Origin: Dietzia alimentaria 72
Lineage (GTDB): Bacteria > Actinomycetota > Actinomycetes > Mycobacteriales > Mycobacteriaceae
DNA length: 64,000 nt
Reading direction: 5' to 3'
Assembly (NCBI RefSeq): GCF_000226215.1
Contig: NZ_AGFF01000003.1
Coordinates: forward strand, 124,001 to 188,000
Made by a program: the position numbers and the translations under genes. Position 1 is the first letter of the stretch. Each line of letters opens with the position of its first letter. A model generated the notes under the pieces. That model did no database searches. It was not told the DNA's origin and was given only the letters and a program-made list of their open reading frames with translations. Of this stretch, positions 1 through 9,421 are shown in pieces.

Positions 1-320
1 ATGTCACGGTTCTCACCAGTGACTGGGAGGGCCTGCCCATTTCGGTGCTCGAGTCGCTCGCCGCAGGACGTCCGGTCGTCGCGTCGGACGTCGACGGTCT
101 TCGCGAGGTGCTGAGAGCAGGAGGTGGTCGTCTCGTCCCGCAGGACGACCCGCAACGAACCGCCTCGGCACTGCGCGAGTTGCTCTCCGACGCCGCGGCG
201 CGTGACCGGGCAGCAGAACACGGACTCGCCACCATCGCGAACTCATACGATCCAGACGACATGATGCGCTCCTACGACGACCTCCTGAGGTCCCTGCTCT
301 CCGGAAGGGATTCCCCATGA
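1..320 (+). CDS. Glycosyltransferase family 4, C-terminal fragment (5' end outside window)
   Basis: The reading frame is open from the first base and ends at TGA 318-320. The visible 105 or so residues carry the C-terminal GT-B signature of retaining GT4 enzymes: an EGLPISVLE motif, whose glutamates normally contact the nucleotide-sugar donor, followed by ASLAAGRPVVASDV-type residues. GT4 enzymes transfer a sugar from an NDP-sugar onto a growing lipid-linked glycan at the cytoplasmic face of the membrane. The stop overlaps the next start as ATGA, so the two genes are probably translationally coupled. The acceptor and donor cannot be read from this fragment. Confidence 0.85.
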   Translation, partial: VTVLTSDWEGLPISVLESLAAGRPVVASDVDGLREVLRAGGGRLVPQDDPQRTASALRELLSDAAARDRAAEHGLATIANSYDPDDMMRSYDDLLRSLLSGRDSP

Positions 321-1369
321 ACCGACCGACGACACACTGGCTGACCAAGCGGGTGACGGCGGCGCTCGCGACCGCGCTCATCGTCTTTCTCGCCGTGGCC
401 GCGGCGCTGCTGGTGCGGGGCGACGCGTACGACGCCCGGATCGGCCTGCTGGCCGTGCCCGGGGCGACCCCCTCGGCAGCGGAGACGGCGGACTTCGGGG
501 TCGTGGTCGCCAACTCGCTGCCCGCACTGATCGAGGTGGCCCACAGCGCCTCCGCGCTCACCGCCGCAGCCGAACGTGTGCCGGGCGCCCCGGGAGATCC
601 GACCGAGATCGCCGAGGACGTCACGGTGGAACTCGTCCCCGCGTCCGGGTTGGCGCGACTCACCGTGCGCGCGGAGAACCCGGACGTCGCCGCCGGTCTC
701 GCCAGCGAACTCGCAGATGAGCTCGTGCAGGCGGAGCTACTGTCGCCGACGGCGGACCTGCGCGTGCTCGACCCGGTGCCCACCGTGAGGCATGCGTCGC
801 CGGACCTTCTGCTGGCGCTTGGCATCGCCGTCGTCGCGGGGGTGATCTGCGGGGTCGCGGCGCTCGGCGCAGCGACCCTGTGGTGGCCACGACCGGCACG
901 ACGGCTACGTCGCCTTCTCGCGGACTCCGGTACCGGTCATCCCGTGGTCATGGTCGACGACGACGGCTCCGTCGACAGTCTCAAGCAACTGAGACTACTG
1001 CGCGCGACCGTGGGCAGACCCCTGCGTCTCGTCGCGACTGAACCGCAACTCGCCGACGCGGCGGCACGCCTGGCGGACGCACTTTCACTGGATCCCGCAC
1101 CGGTCACGGACAAACGCCGGATTGCTGTCGGACTCGTGACCAACAGCAGGGCGGATTCCGCGGTTCTCCGGGCTGCTATCGGCAGCCTGCCCGATCCTCG
1201 CGAGATCGTCGCCGTCATTCTCTCGGGCGAGGAAGCGAACCCGGAAGAAGCGCGAGGCGAAGCCGAGCCAAACGAGTCGGCCGCGACGGTCACGACCGAC
1301 CCGATAGGCGACCCCCCGATGTCCGACGGGCCGGTGACGGGGGAAGCGGCCTCCGCTACCGCTCGCTGA
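317..1369 (+). CDS. Wzz/YveK-like polysaccharide co-polymerase (chain-length determinant type)
   Basis: A 350-residue protein with one N-terminal membrane helix (about residues 13-33), an extracytoplasmic domain of about 130 residues, a second helix (about 163-190) and a cytoplasmic tail of about 160 residues. This two-helix hairpin is the topology of polysaccharide co-polymerases, which set chain length in Wzx/Wzy-type export. The tail has no Walker A motif, so it is not a fused BY-kinase, and residues after about 310 look disordered (Glu-, Ala- and Thr-rich). It sits between a glycosyltransferase (4-bp overlap) and a flippase 12 bp downstream, which supports the assignment. Sequence motifs alone are weak; the call rests on topology and context. 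Confidence 0.65.
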   Translation: MNRPTTHWLTKRVTAALATALIVFLAVAAALLVRGDAYDARIGLLAVPGATPSAAETADFGVVVANSLPALIEVAHSASALTAAAERVPGAPGDPTEIAEDVTVELVPASGLARLTVRAENPDVAAGLASELADELVQAELLSPTADLRVLDPVPTVRHASPDLLLALGIAVVAGVICGVAALGAATLWWPRPARRLRRLLADSGTGHPVVMVDDDGSVDSLKQLRLLRATVGRPLRLVATEPQLADAAARLADALSLDPAPVTDKRRIAVGLVTNSRADSAVLRAAIGSLPDPREIVAVILSGEEANPEEARGEAEPNESAATVTTDPIGDPPMSDGPVTGEAASATAR

Positions 1370-1381
1370 GTCGGGACGGCC

Positions 1382-2836
1382 ATGTCAGGAAGGACCGCGA
1401 CCGACTCTCTGGGGGCGAAGGCCGCGCGGGGCTCACTCTGGCTGGGGCTGGTCAACGTGGCCAGCAAGGGCAGCCAGATGGTGGTCACCATCGTCCTCGC
1501 GCTATTTCTCACCGAGGCTGACCTCGGCCTCGTCACGGTCGCCGTGTCCCTGGTCAACATCGGTCAGGTCATCCAGACGATGGGCGTCTACGACGTCATC
1601 GCCCGCACGAGCCGCGACGAGAACGTCATGGCGGGCACCGTCCTGGTCATGTCCGTGTCGGCCGGGCTTGCCATGGCCGTCGGCGGAGTGGCGTTGTGCG
1701 TCCCGATCGCGCATCTCGTCGGTGCCCCCGCGGCCGCCCCGCTGATCGCGATAGTGGCGGTGGGTCTGCCGTTCACCGCTGTCGGCGGCGTGCAGATGGC
1801 GCTGATGCACCGCACTCTCGACTTCCGGCGGCGAATGCTCCCGGACGCCGGCAGCGCCCTGCTCGGCGCGGCCGTCACCGTCGGACTCGCCGCGGCGGGA
1901 GCCGGAGCCTACTCACTCGCTGTCGGGATGCTCGTCACCGCGGTCCTCCAGCCGGTGTTCGGGTACGTGGTGGGCAGCCGGTTGAGGCTCCGGTGGGACA
2001 CCGCCGTGGCCCGCGAGGCGATCGGGTGGATCAAGCTGGTCGGCCCGGCCGCCGTGGTCTCGTACGTCCTGGTCAGCATCGATTACCCGATCATCTCGCG
2101 GATTCTCGGTCCGGACGCCGTCGGTGTCTATTCGCTGGCCTTCCGGATCGCCTGGGTGCCGTACATCATGGTGGCCGTTGTGCTCGGAGCCGTCGCGTTC
2201 CCCGTCTTCTCCACTATGATCCGGGCTGACCGTCGCCACGAGCTCGCGGCCGCCACCGGCCGGTTCACCCACGCGACCCTGCTGATCGTCGCGGGCCCGT
2301 ACGTGCTCGCCGCCCTCCTGGCGGACAGCATCGTCCTCCTCGGCGAGCAGTGGTCGGCGTCGGCACCGGTCCTGATCGTGCTCTGCGGTTACGGCGCGAT
2401 ATTCAGCGTCCTGGTGATCTGGTACGAGGCGCTCCGGGCCGTCGGCTGGCTCCGCGTGTACCTGGTGTTGGAGGTGTCACACCTGATCATCGGTGCGACC
2501 CTTCTCCTGACCCTCACCGGGCGGGGCGTGACCGCAGCGGCCTGGGCGCAACTCATCGCGGCGGGCGTGCTGCTCGTACCCGCACACCTCGTGATGCGTC
2601 GTGCCGGGGTGGCGCCGAGGATGGTCGACCTGGGCCGCGCCGTGCTCGGTGTGTCGATCCCCGTGCTCGGGTGCGTCGCGGCCGCCGCGGGACTGCGGGC
2701 CGCGGGAGTGGGTCTGACCGTCTCCTGGGCGTCGACCGCGGTCCAGACGATCGTTCTGATCGTGGTGTTCTGCGCACTCGCGTGGGCAGCCAACCGCACC
2801 GTCCTGGGGGATCTCAGACGGCTGCGCCGCGGGTAG
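1382..2836 (+). CDS. Wzx-like oligosaccharide flippase (MOP/PST family)
   Basis: A 484-residue integral membrane protein with about 12-14 hydrophobic segments. The N-terminus (GAKAARGSLWLGLVNV) is typical of polysaccharide-transport members of the MOP superfamily. These proteins flip undecaprenyl- or polyprenyl-linked repeat units across the plasma membrane. It lies between a co-polymerase-like gene and glycosyltransferases on the same strand. The ATG at 1382 is 12 bp after the preceding stop. The family is clear; the glycan substrate is unknown. Confidence 0.85.
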   Translation: MSGRTATDSLGAKAARGSLWLGLVNVASKGSQMVVTIVLALFLTEADLGLVTVAVSLVNIGQVIQTMGVYDVIARTSRDENVMAGTVLVMSVSAGLAMAVGGVALCVPIAHLVGAPAAAPLIAIVAVGLPFTAVGGVQMALMHRTLDFRRRMLPDAGSALLGAAVTVGLAAAGAGAYSLAVGMLVTAVLQPVFGYVVGSRLRLRWDTAVAREAIGWIKLVGPAAVVSYVLVSIDYPIISRILGPDAVGVYSLAFRIAWVPYIMVAVVLGAVAFPVFSTMIRADRRHELAAATGRFTHATLLIVAGPYVLAALLADSIVLLGEQWSASAPVLIVLCGYGAIFSVLVIWYEALRAVGWLRVYLVLEVSHLIIGATLLLTLTGRGVTAAAWAQLIAAGVLLVPAHLVMRRAGVAPRMVDLGRAVLGVSIPVLGCVAAAAGLRAAGVGLTVSWASTAVQTIVLIVVFCALAWAANRTVLGDLRRLRRG

Positions 2837-2859
2837 ATCGATACTGAAAGGGGAAACCG

Positions 2860-3987
2860 GTGACACAAGGTACTTCGACCAGCCGCCCGGCGGTGGTGCA
2901 TGTCTCGCAACCGGTGGACGGCGGAGTGGCCGCCGTCGTCGAGGCCCTCGCCACCGACCAGGCGGCCCGTGGCTGGGACGTGCACGTCGCCACCGGGTCG
3001 GCCGGCCGGCTGCCGGAGCGCCTCGTCGACCGCCCGGTGTGGGTGCACCGCTGGGAGGCCACGCGGTCGCCCGGGTTAAGCACCCCGGGCGAGATCGTCC
3101 GTCTGGCGACACTCTTGCGCACTGTCAGTCCCGATGTGGTCCACCTGCACAGCTCGAAGGCGGGACTGGTCGGGCGGCTCGCGGTCCGTGGGCTCGCGGT
3201 CCCCACCATCTTCCAGCCCCACCTGTGGTCCTTCGAGGCCGACGACGGGGCCGCCGCCCGGCCCGCGCTGCTCTGGGAGAGACTGGCCGCCCGGTGGGCC
3301 GACGCCATCGTGTGCGTGAGCTCGGATGAGCGCGACCAGGGCGTCCGCGCCGGGATCGACGGGCGGCTCGTCGTCGTCCCCAACGGTGTCGACACCGACC
3401 GCATCCGTCCCGGTGACCGCGACTTCGCCCGCCGCGAGCTGGGGATACCGGACGGCCCGCTCGCGGTGTGCGTGGCGCGCCTGTCGCCGCTCAAGGGACA
3501 CGACTACCTGCTGCGCGCCTGGCCCGCGGTGCTGCGCGACGTGCCCGGTGCGCGACTGGCGATCGTCGGCGACGGGCCGTTGCGTGAGGAGCTGTTCGCC
3601 GAGCATCCGATCGCGTCGGACCCGTCGGTGCTCTGGATCGGTGACAGACCGAACCCGTCCCTCTACATGTGTGCTGCAGACGTCGTCGTCGCGCCGTCCC
3701 GGGCCGAGGGCATGGCGTTGGTGCCCCTGGAGGCGATGGCCAGCGGGCGACCGCTCGTCGCGTTCGCCGGTGGCGGCATGCGCGAGAGCATCGGCGATGC
3801 GGGCGCGGTCCTCGACGTCGGCGACCTCGCGGGACTCGCCCGGGAGATCACCGCCCGCCTGAGAGACGGGGAACTCGCGGCGCGGGAGGGCCGTCTCGGG
3901 AGAGCTCGAGCGGTGTCCCGGTTCGACACGCGCCGGGTCGCCGACGACATGGCCGCGCTGGTGGCCGAACTGGTCGGTCGACGGTGA
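2860..3987 (+). CDS. Glycosyltransferase family 4
   Basis: A 375-residue GT-B fold enzyme. The N-terminal half has HVSQPVDGG and HLHSSKAGLVGR motifs typical of GT4 acceptor domains. The C-terminal half has RLSPLKGHD, followed by a donor-site EGMALVPLEAMA motif with the paired glutamates. Translation starts at GTG 2860, with an AAAGGGG ribosome-binding site a few bases upstream; the gene follows the flippase by 23 bp. It probably adds one sugar of the repeat unit from an NDP-sugar. The exact sugar is not predictable. Confidence 0.88.
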   Translation: MTQGTSTSRPAVVHVSQPVDGGVAAVVEALATDQAARGWDVHVATGSAGRLPERLVDRPVWVHRWEATRSPGLSTPGEIVRLATLLRTVSPDVVHLHSSKAGLVGRLAVRGLAVPTIFQPHLWSFEADDGAAARPALLWERLAARWADAIVCVSSDERDQGVRAGIDGRLVVVPNGVDTDRIRPGDRDFARRELGIPDGPLAVCVARLSPLKGHDYLLRAWPAVLRDVPGARLAIVGDGPLREELFAEHPIASDPSVLWIGDRPNPSLYMCAADVVVAPSRAEGMALVPLEAMASGRPLVAFAGGGMRESIGDAGAVLDVGDLAGLAREITARLRDGELAAREGRLGRARAVSRFDTRRVADDMAALVAELVGRR

Positions 3988-4015
3988 GTCGGCGGGCGAC
4001 GAGGAGGGGACGCTC

Positions 4016-5119
4016 ATGGCACGTATCGCCTACCTGCTGACACAGGACCGGGGTGGACCCGTCGACGTGACCACCCGACTCGCCCTCGCGGTCGCCGACC
4101 TCGGTGGTCACACGGTCGGCGTCTTCGGCCCCCCGCCCGCCCGTGGCGGCGAGGCCGTCCGCGAGATCCACCATCCGATCGACGTGCCCCGCAAGGGAGA
4201 CCTGCGCGCGCGGAGCCGTGCCAGGGCAGCCCTCCGGCGCTGGCGACCAACCATCGTGCACGCCCAGGACCGTCGCGCCGGACTGGTCGCCGCGGGTATG
4301 CACTGGATCCCCGGCGGTCCCCGGGCGGTACTGCAGACCTACCACGGCGTACCGGACGACGTGACGCAGCCGTGGTTCCGTGGTGAGCGGGGTGCGACCG
4401 GACCTTCCCGATACACGCGCGCCGTCCTCGCCGGAGACGCCGCCACCGCCGCCGCGTCGACCCGCACGGTCGTCCCCGCCACCGCGATGGCCGACTTCCT
4501 CCACCGCCGGTTACGGATCCCTCTCGGTCGGATCGTCCATCTGGACAACGGGGTCGTTCTGCCCGAGGCCGCGCCACCGGTCGGGCCGGTCCGTCGCCTG
4601 CTCTTCGTGGGGTTGCTCGTGGAGCGCAAGGGGCTCGTCGATCTGCTCACCGCGCTGCAGCGTCCCGGTGTGCTCCGGGACGGGGTCACCCTCACCGTCG
4701 CCGGAGACGGCCCGGCCCGACCCGTGGCCGAGCGGCTCGCAGCGCACCCGGTCCTGGCTGGCCGGGTCGAGTTCCTCGGCTACCGGACCGACGTGCCCGA
4801 ACTCCTGGCCGCTCACGACGCACTCGTCCTGCCCTCACGGATGGAGCAGCAGCCGCTGGTGGTGGCCGAGGCGATGGGCGCCGGCAAGCCGGTTCTCGCC
4901 ACCGACACGGGGGGTGTCGCCGAGATGCTCGATGTACCCGGTTACCCCTATCTCGCGCGACCGGGCGACGTCGAGGCACTCGAGGTCGCGCTCGTGCGAC
5001 TGCTCACCGATCCCGAGCCGGGGCGCCTCGGACGGGCGTTGGCCGACCGGGCGCGACGCCTGTACTCGGTCGAGCGGTCCGCCGCCGCCCACCTTGAGTT
5101 CTACGAGACGCTCATCTGA
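4016..5119 (+). CDS. Glycosyltransferase family 4
   Basis: A 367-residue GT4-type enzyme. It has an N-terminal Rossmann half, a VERKGLVDLL segment after the linker and a C-terminal EQQPLVVAEAMGAGKPV donor-binding motif. An AGGAGGGG-like Shine-Dalgarno stretch lies about 8 bp upstream of ATG 4016. It is the last gene of the + strand glycan-assembly operon, and its 3' end overlaps by 8 bp the 3' end of the convergent lipoprotein gene. The two operons therefore meet without room for a terminator. Substrate unknown. Confidence 0.87.
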   Translation: MARIAYLLTQDRGGPVDVTTRLALAVADLGGHTVGVFGPPPARGGEAVREIHHPIDVPRKGDLRARSRARAALRRWRPTIVHAQDRRAGLVAAGMHWIPGGPRAVLQTYHGVPDDVTQPWFRGERGATGPSRYTRAVLAGDAATAAASTRTVVPATAMADFLHRRLRIPLGRIVHLDNGVVLPEAAPPVGPVRRLLFVGLLVERKGLVDLLTALQRPGVLRDGVTLTVAGDGPARPVAERLAAHPVLAGRVEFLGYRTDVPELLAAHDALVLPSRMEQQPLVVAEAMGAGKPVLATDTGGVAEMLDVPGYPYLARPGDVEALEVALVRLLTDPEPGRLGRALADRARRLYSVERSAAAHLEFYETLI

Positions 5120-6398
5120 TCACCACGAGGCTCTCGCCGGGTTCGAGCAGATCCTCGTCGACACTGTCACGGAGCTCGTCCGGCACCACCACGGGGGCGG
5201 CCCGGCCCGTCGGGTTGAGCGCGACCCAGCCGCCGGTGAACCTCCTGGTCCACACGCCGTCCACCGACCGTCCGGCGGTCCCCACGGCCTGCCCGAGGCC
5301 GGCGTCGAGCCAGGGGTTGTCGGGCAGTGACCGATAGGACGGGTCGCCCGTGGCCATCCAACAGGTCCGCGGGCCCGCCAACAGTGCGGCGGCCGCGAAC
5401 CCGGACTGCTGCTCCCGCTGACCGGCTTCGTTGGTGATGAGCAGCAGCCAACGGTCGCCGGCCGCCGCTGAGGCCATCATCTCCTCCCACTGGTGGCCGT
5501 CGAAGGTGATGAGTGACCCGTCGTCGGACTTTCGTGCGAAGAACTCGTCCAACCCGCCGCCGAAGCGACTGTTGGAAAGCCACATGCCGTCGAACATGCG
5601 CGAGTCCGCGGTGTTCGGAACAAGCAGCTTCCCGGCGTCGTTGAGCGCTGTTCCGGCCACGGGGAGCATCTCGTCGATGCCGGTGCGCACCCGCTCGTCG
5701 GTCTCCGCCTGTGACGACGTCCCTTCCACAACTTGGTCCGTGTAGTACGACAACGTGTTCAGCGCGTTGTCGGCGAGGACACCGTCCCAGCCCTCGGCCG
5801 TGACCTCGGCGACCACGGCGTCGGTCCAGGCGCGCTGGTACGTCTCGTCCCAGACCGTCATCTGCCAGTGACCCGGAAACGGGCCCCACTCGATCCGGCG
5901 ACCCGAGGAGTCCCGGGCGAACCACTCGGGGTTCTCCGCCTCGGCGCGGGCGAAACCGATGCCCGTCGCGAGCTTCTCGGCGTCGGATCCGTCGTCGTAG
6001 GCGCCGCTGTAACTGCGGGTACTCGACAGGTCCTTGTACACCAGGACGACGACGTCGGGGTCGATCTCCTTGAGTTCACGCAGCCGATCGGTCTCCCACG
6101 CGTTGAGCACCACCACATCGTGATCCGCCCGGATCTCCGCGTCGGTGGGTGAGTCGCCGATCCCGTACCAGAATCTGCACACGGATCGCTCGGTCCCGTC
6201 ATCGGCCACCGCCACCGACTCCACCTCGGTGTAGCGATCGTCGGCCTGCTGCCGACCCGCCCCGTCCGGACCGCCGCCGGTCGCGCACGCGGAGGAGACG
6301 GCAGCGGCGATGAGCAGCGGGGCGATCACGGAGACCATCCGGCTGAGTGTGGTCGACCGGCGGGGGTCAGCGAGGTCGCTGCTGAGATGAGTCATCAT
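5112..6398 (-). CDS. Secreted lipoprotein resembling GHL15-type glycoside hydrolases
   Basis: About 428 residues, starting at ATG 6398 (tandem ATGATG, AGGA 6 nt upstream). The N-terminus has a lipoprotein signal with a lipobox around VSSAC, so the protein is probably anchored outside the membrane. The body reads as a TIM-barrel glycosidase of the hypothetical family 15 type: LNAWETDRLRELK, YKDLSS, an Asp-rich GVLADNAL motif where a catalytic acid would sit, and TFDGHQWEEM. It is the last gene of the minus-strand sugar operon and overlaps the aminotransferase gene by 32 bp. A role in trimming or releasing the surface glycan is inferred from context. A later ATG at 6341 is an alternative start without a good ribosome-binding site. 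Confidence 0.65.
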   Translation of the reverse strand: MMTHLSSDLADPRRSTTLSRMVSVIAPLLIAAAVSSACATGGGPDGAGRQQADDRYTEVESVAVADDGTERSVCRFWYGIGDSPTDAEIRADHDVVVLNAWETDRLRELKEIDPDVVVLVYKDLSSTRSYSGAYDDGSDAEKLATGIGFARAEAENPEWFARDSSGRRIEWGPFPGHWQMTVWDETYQRAWTDAVVAEVTAEGWDGVLADNALNTLSYYTDQVVEGTSSQAETDERVRTGIDEMLPVAGTALNDAGKLLVPNTADSRMFDGMWLSNSRFGGGLDEFFARKSDDGSLITFDGHQWEEMMASAAAGDRWLLLITNEAGQREQQSGFAAAALLAGPRTCWMATGDPSYRSLPDNPWLDAGLGQAVGTAGRSVDGVWTRRFTGGWVALNPTGRAAPVVVPDELRDSVDEDLLEPGESLVVIR

Positions 6399-7743
6399 TG
6401 TCCTGGCGTAGTCGGCGTGGGGCGGCGTAGGGGCGGATCGCGGGGGCGACGGGTCGTCCGCGCAGGAGCCCGTCGACCGAGCCGGCTGAGACGGCGTCTC
6501 CGTACGGACCGAGCGCCGCGGTGGCCGCCTCCACCGTACGGTCGATGTCCTCCGCAGTGTGCGCGGCCGAGGTGACGAAGGACTGCCCGAGCACCCCCCG
6601 CGTGATGAGTTCCTGCAGGAACAGGGTCCGGAAGGCCTGCGAGGGCGCGCGTTCGGTGTCGCAGGTGAGAAACACCAGGCACGAGGCACGGCCGATGACC
6701 CGGAGGTGATCGCCGAGCCCGGCAGCCCGGGCAGCCGAGTTCACCCCGTCCGCGAGCGCGGTGCCGGCAGCCTCCATCGCCGCCACGGGATCGGCTCTGC
6801 GGTACTCCGCGGCGACTGCGCGGAAGGCGGCCAGACCCACGCGCTCGGGCCCCTGCGTCGTGGACAGGAGGAACACCCGTTCTCGGTCGGTGTTCAGGCC
6901 GCCGAGCTCCATGAACTCCCGCCGACCGGCCAGCGCGGCGATGGCGTAGCCGTTACCCATCCCCTTGCCCCACGTCGACAGGTCCGGGGTCACCCCGTAC
7001 ACCCCTTGCGCACCGTGCGCCGACCACCGGAACCCGGTGATCATCTCGTCAAAGACGAGCAGCGCTCCGTGTCGGGTGCACAGCTCGCGCACCCCCTCGA
7101 GGAACCCGGGGGCGGGTTCCGCCTGGCCGGTCGCCGCTTCCAGGATGACGCATGCCGTATCCCCGTCGAGCAGTATCTCCTCCAGCGAGGGCAGGTCGTT
7201 GTACCGGAACCGACGCACCCGGCTGGTGGTCGCCGCGGGGATCCCCGCGGGCATGTCGGTGGTCCCGATGAACCAGTCGTCCACCGAGAAGAAGGGCTGC
7301 TGCGCGACGGCCACCCCGGTGCGTCCGGTGACAGCGCGGGCGAGCCGCACCGCCGCGGTGGTGGCGTCGGAGCCGTTCTTGGCGAACTTCACCATGTCGG
7401 CACCCGGCACCAGGTCGAGGAAGTCCCCGGCCGCGTGGAGCTCGAGGTCGGTCGGTCGGGAGAAGTTGACGCCATCGGAGATCGCCGCCCGGACGGCGTC
7501 GTCCACGGGCGCGAACGCGTGACCGAGCGTCACCGAACGCAACCCCATCCCGTATTCGACGTACTCGTTGCCGTCGACATCCCACACCCGCGCACCGCGT
7601 CCCCGCGACAGCACAGGGGCCATCGAGTCCGGGTACTGATCGGAGCCCCGGGCGTAGGTATGGGCCCCTCCGGGGATGAGTCGGTGGAGCTCGCGCTGCA
7701 GCGCGTTGGAGCGGTCGAAGCCGCTGACCCCGGGCCGGGTCAC
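6367..7743 (-). CDS. Class III PLP-dependent aminotransferase (glutamate-1-semialdehyde aminomutase type)
   Basis: A 458-residue fold-type I PLP enzyme. DGNEYVEYGMGLRS near the N-terminus, VKFAKNGSDATTAA, VFDEMITGFRW and the STWGKGMGNGYAIAAL segment with the Schiff-base lysine are all present. The closest general type is glutamate-1-semialdehyde aminomutase, but its place inside a sugar operon suggests it aminates a sugar or amino-acid-like intermediate rather than making haem. The start is GTG 7743, which overlaps the upstream stop as GTGA, so the genes are coupled. Upstream in-frame codons exist but lie inside the epimerase gene. Substrate unknown. Confidence 0.82.
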   Translation of the reverse strand: MTRPGVSGFDRSNALQRELHRLIPGGAHTYARGSDQYPDSMAPVLSRGRGARVWDVDGNEYVEYGMGLRSVTLGHAFAPVDDAVRAAISDGVNFSRPTDLELHAAGDFLDLVPGADMVKFAKNGSDATTAAVRLARAVTGRTGVAVAQQPFFSVDDWFIGTTDMPAGIPAATTSRVRRFRYNDLPSLEEILLDGDTACVILEAATGQAEPAPGFLEGVRELCTRHGALLVFDEMITGFRWSAHGAQGVYGVTPDLSTWGKGMGNGYAIAALAGRREFMELGGLNTDRERVFLLSTTQGPERVGLAAFRAVAAEYRRADPVAAMEAAGTALADGVNSAARAAGLGDHLRVIGRASCLVFLTCDTERAPSQAFRTLFLQELITRGVLGQSFVTSAAHTAEDIDRTVEAATAALGPYGDAVSAGSVDGLLRGRPVAPAIRPYAAPRRLRQDNDDSSQQRPR

Positions 7744-8768
7744 GACAGGGCCGGGTACCGACGCATCGCCTCGTCGATCACGCGGGTGTCCTGCAGGTCG
7801 CGCAGTCGGGCGAGCCGGGTGAACCGCGAGAAGAACTGCTCCTCGGTGAAGTTCGACGCGGCGTAGGCGCGGTGTAGCTCGAAGGCCCCGTCGGCGATCT
7901 GCCACCGGGCCTCGAAACCGAGGTCGCGGCGGATCGCCCCGAAGTCCACCTGGTACGACCGCGGGTCGGAACCCGTCTCACCGGTGATCGCGAGCGTGAC
8001 GCCGGGCACCTCGTCGACCACGGATTGCGCGATCTGGGCGACGGTGACGTTGTTGGCCTCGCTGCCCACGTTGTAGGCAGTGCCACTGACCACGTCGGCC
8101 GGGGCGTCCAGGCAGGCCAGGAAGGCGTCGGCGATGTCGCGGATGTGCACGAGCGGTCTCCACGGGGTCCCGTCGGACAGGACCTTGACCTGCCCGGTGA
8201 AGACCGCGTAGCCCACCAGGTTGTTCAACACGATGTCGGCACGCAGGCGCGACGAGAAACCGAACGCCGTCGCGTTCCGCAGGAAGACGGGGACGAACGA
8301 GTCGTCGGCGAGGGCGGCGACGTCCTCCTCCACCCGGACCTTGCTCTCCGCGTACGGGGTCAGCGGCCGCAGGGGCGCCGACTCGGTGACGAGCTCGTCC
8401 CCGGCCGCTCCGTACACCGAACACGTCGAGGCGTACAGGAATCGTCCGACGCCCGCCTCCTTGGCGGCGCGGGCCAGGTCGACCGAGGCGTGATGGTTGA
8501 TGTCGTGCGTGATCTCGGGAGCGACCGCGCCCAGCGGGTCGTTGGACAGTGCGGCGAGATGAACCACCGCGTCGAAGCCGGCGAGGTCGTCGACGGTGAT
8601 GTCCCGCAGGTCGATGGCGATGGTGGGTGGATCCTGTGGGGGCGGGCCCATCACACACTCGGCGAAGTAGCCGATGTCCAGACCGATCACCTCGTGACCC
8701 GCAGCGGCGAAGACCTCCGTCATCACGGTTCCGATGTACCCCTGACTGCCGGTGATCAAGACACGCAT
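7740..8768 (-). CDS. NAD-dependent sugar epimerase/dehydratase (extended SDR)
   Basis: 342 residues starting at ATG 8768, with AAAGGAG 6 nt upstream. The N-terminal MRVLITGSQGYIG is the glycine-rich NAD-binding motif of extended SDRs. The Ser/Thr-Tyr-Lys catalytic set is seen in YASTCSVYGAAG and TPYAESKVRVE. Such enzymes epimerise or dehydrate nucleotide-activated sugars. It is preceded by the PIG-L deacetylase (13-bp overlap) and followed by the aminotransferase (4-bp overlap), consistent with stepwise conversion of a CDP- or dTDP-sugar. Confidence 0.88.
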   Translation of the reverse strand: MRVLITGSQGYIGTVMTEVFAAAGHEVIGLDIGYFAECVMGPPPQDPPTIAIDLRDITVDDLAGFDAVVHLAALSNDPLGAVAPEITHDINHHASVDLARAAKEAGVGRFLYASTCSVYGAAGDELVTESAPLRPLTPYAESKVRVEEDVAALADDSFVPVFLRNATAFGFSSRLRADIVLNNLVGYAVFTGQVKVLSDGTPWRPLVHIRDIADAFLACLDAPADVVSGTAYNVGSEANNVTVAQIAQSVVDEVPGVTLAITGETGSDPRSYQVDFGAIRRDLGFEARWQIADGAFELHRAYAASNFTEEQFFSRFTRLARLRDLQDTRVIDEAMRRYPALS

Positions 8769-9421
8769 GTCGACTCCTTTGTGAACGAGATGGTCGCCTT
8801 CTCGAGTACGAACGCCTCGGCGTGAGGCGCCCGGCACTGCACTCCACGGAGCCGGGATAACGCGACGAACGATTCGCCGTCACCGAACCAGTCGTGGTGG
8901 TGCTGTGAAGGGTAGTGCGCGAGAAGGACCTGTTGCTTTCGCTGCGCCGTCTCCGGGGAGAACGGCAGGAACACGGAGGGTGACGGGGTATCGGTCTCCC
9001 ACTTGAGGATCTCGTAACCGAGGATGAGGTGGTCGCGGAACTCGGTGGGCGTCACCTCGGCCAGGAGCCGATGGTCCTGGTGGGCGTCGTTCCGGTGGGG
9101 GGCGAACACGATGTCCGGATCGCTCGCGCGGGCGAACGCCGCTACGGAGTCCTTGACCCGGTCCCAGGACGCGGGAAGCCGTCCGTCCCGGAAATCGAGG
9201 ACCGTGATCTCGAGGTCCGCACCGGGCAGGAGGGCGGCGAGCGCGGCACGTTCCTCGTCCTCCCGCGGCGTGCCCGCTCCGGTGAGAACGAGCGCACGGA
9301 CCCGCAGTCCGCGGATGGTCGAGCACAACTCGGACAGGGTCCCGCCCATCCCGATCGCGATGTCGTCGCAGTGGGCGCCAAGGACGGCCACCTCGCGAAC
9401 CGCGGCGAACAGCGGGATCAC
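8756..9421 (-). CDS. PIG-L/LmbE family deacetylase
   Basis: 221 residues with the hallmark zinc site of the family: GAHCDDIAIGMGGT at the N-terminus and HRNDAHQDHRLLAE in the middle. Members remove N-acetyl groups from amino sugars, for example in mycothiol or GPI biosynthesis. The operon position, between the cytidylyltransferase (4-bp overlap) and the epimerase, suggests deacetylation of a sugar intermediate in the same pathway. The position is unusual for mycothiol MshB. The C-terminal 30 residues are not clearly part of the domain. Confidence 0.85.
   Translation of the reverse strand: MIPLFAAVREVAVLGAHCDDIAIGMGGTLSELCSTIRGLRVRALVLTGAGTPREDEERAALAALLPGADLEITVLDFRDGRLPASWDRVKDSVAAFARASDPDIVFAPHRNDAHQDHRLLAEVTPTEFRDHLILGYEILKWETDTPSPSVFLPFSPETAQRKQQVLLAHYPSQHHHDWFGDGESFVALSRLRGVQCRAPHAEAFVLEKATISFTKESTCVS

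Noticed and set aside
6559-7866. Long plus-strand open frame of 435 codons
   Set aside because: It is the complement of the class III aminotransferase gene, which has full PLP motifs; the plus frame has no motifs and is typical of high-GC shadow frames.
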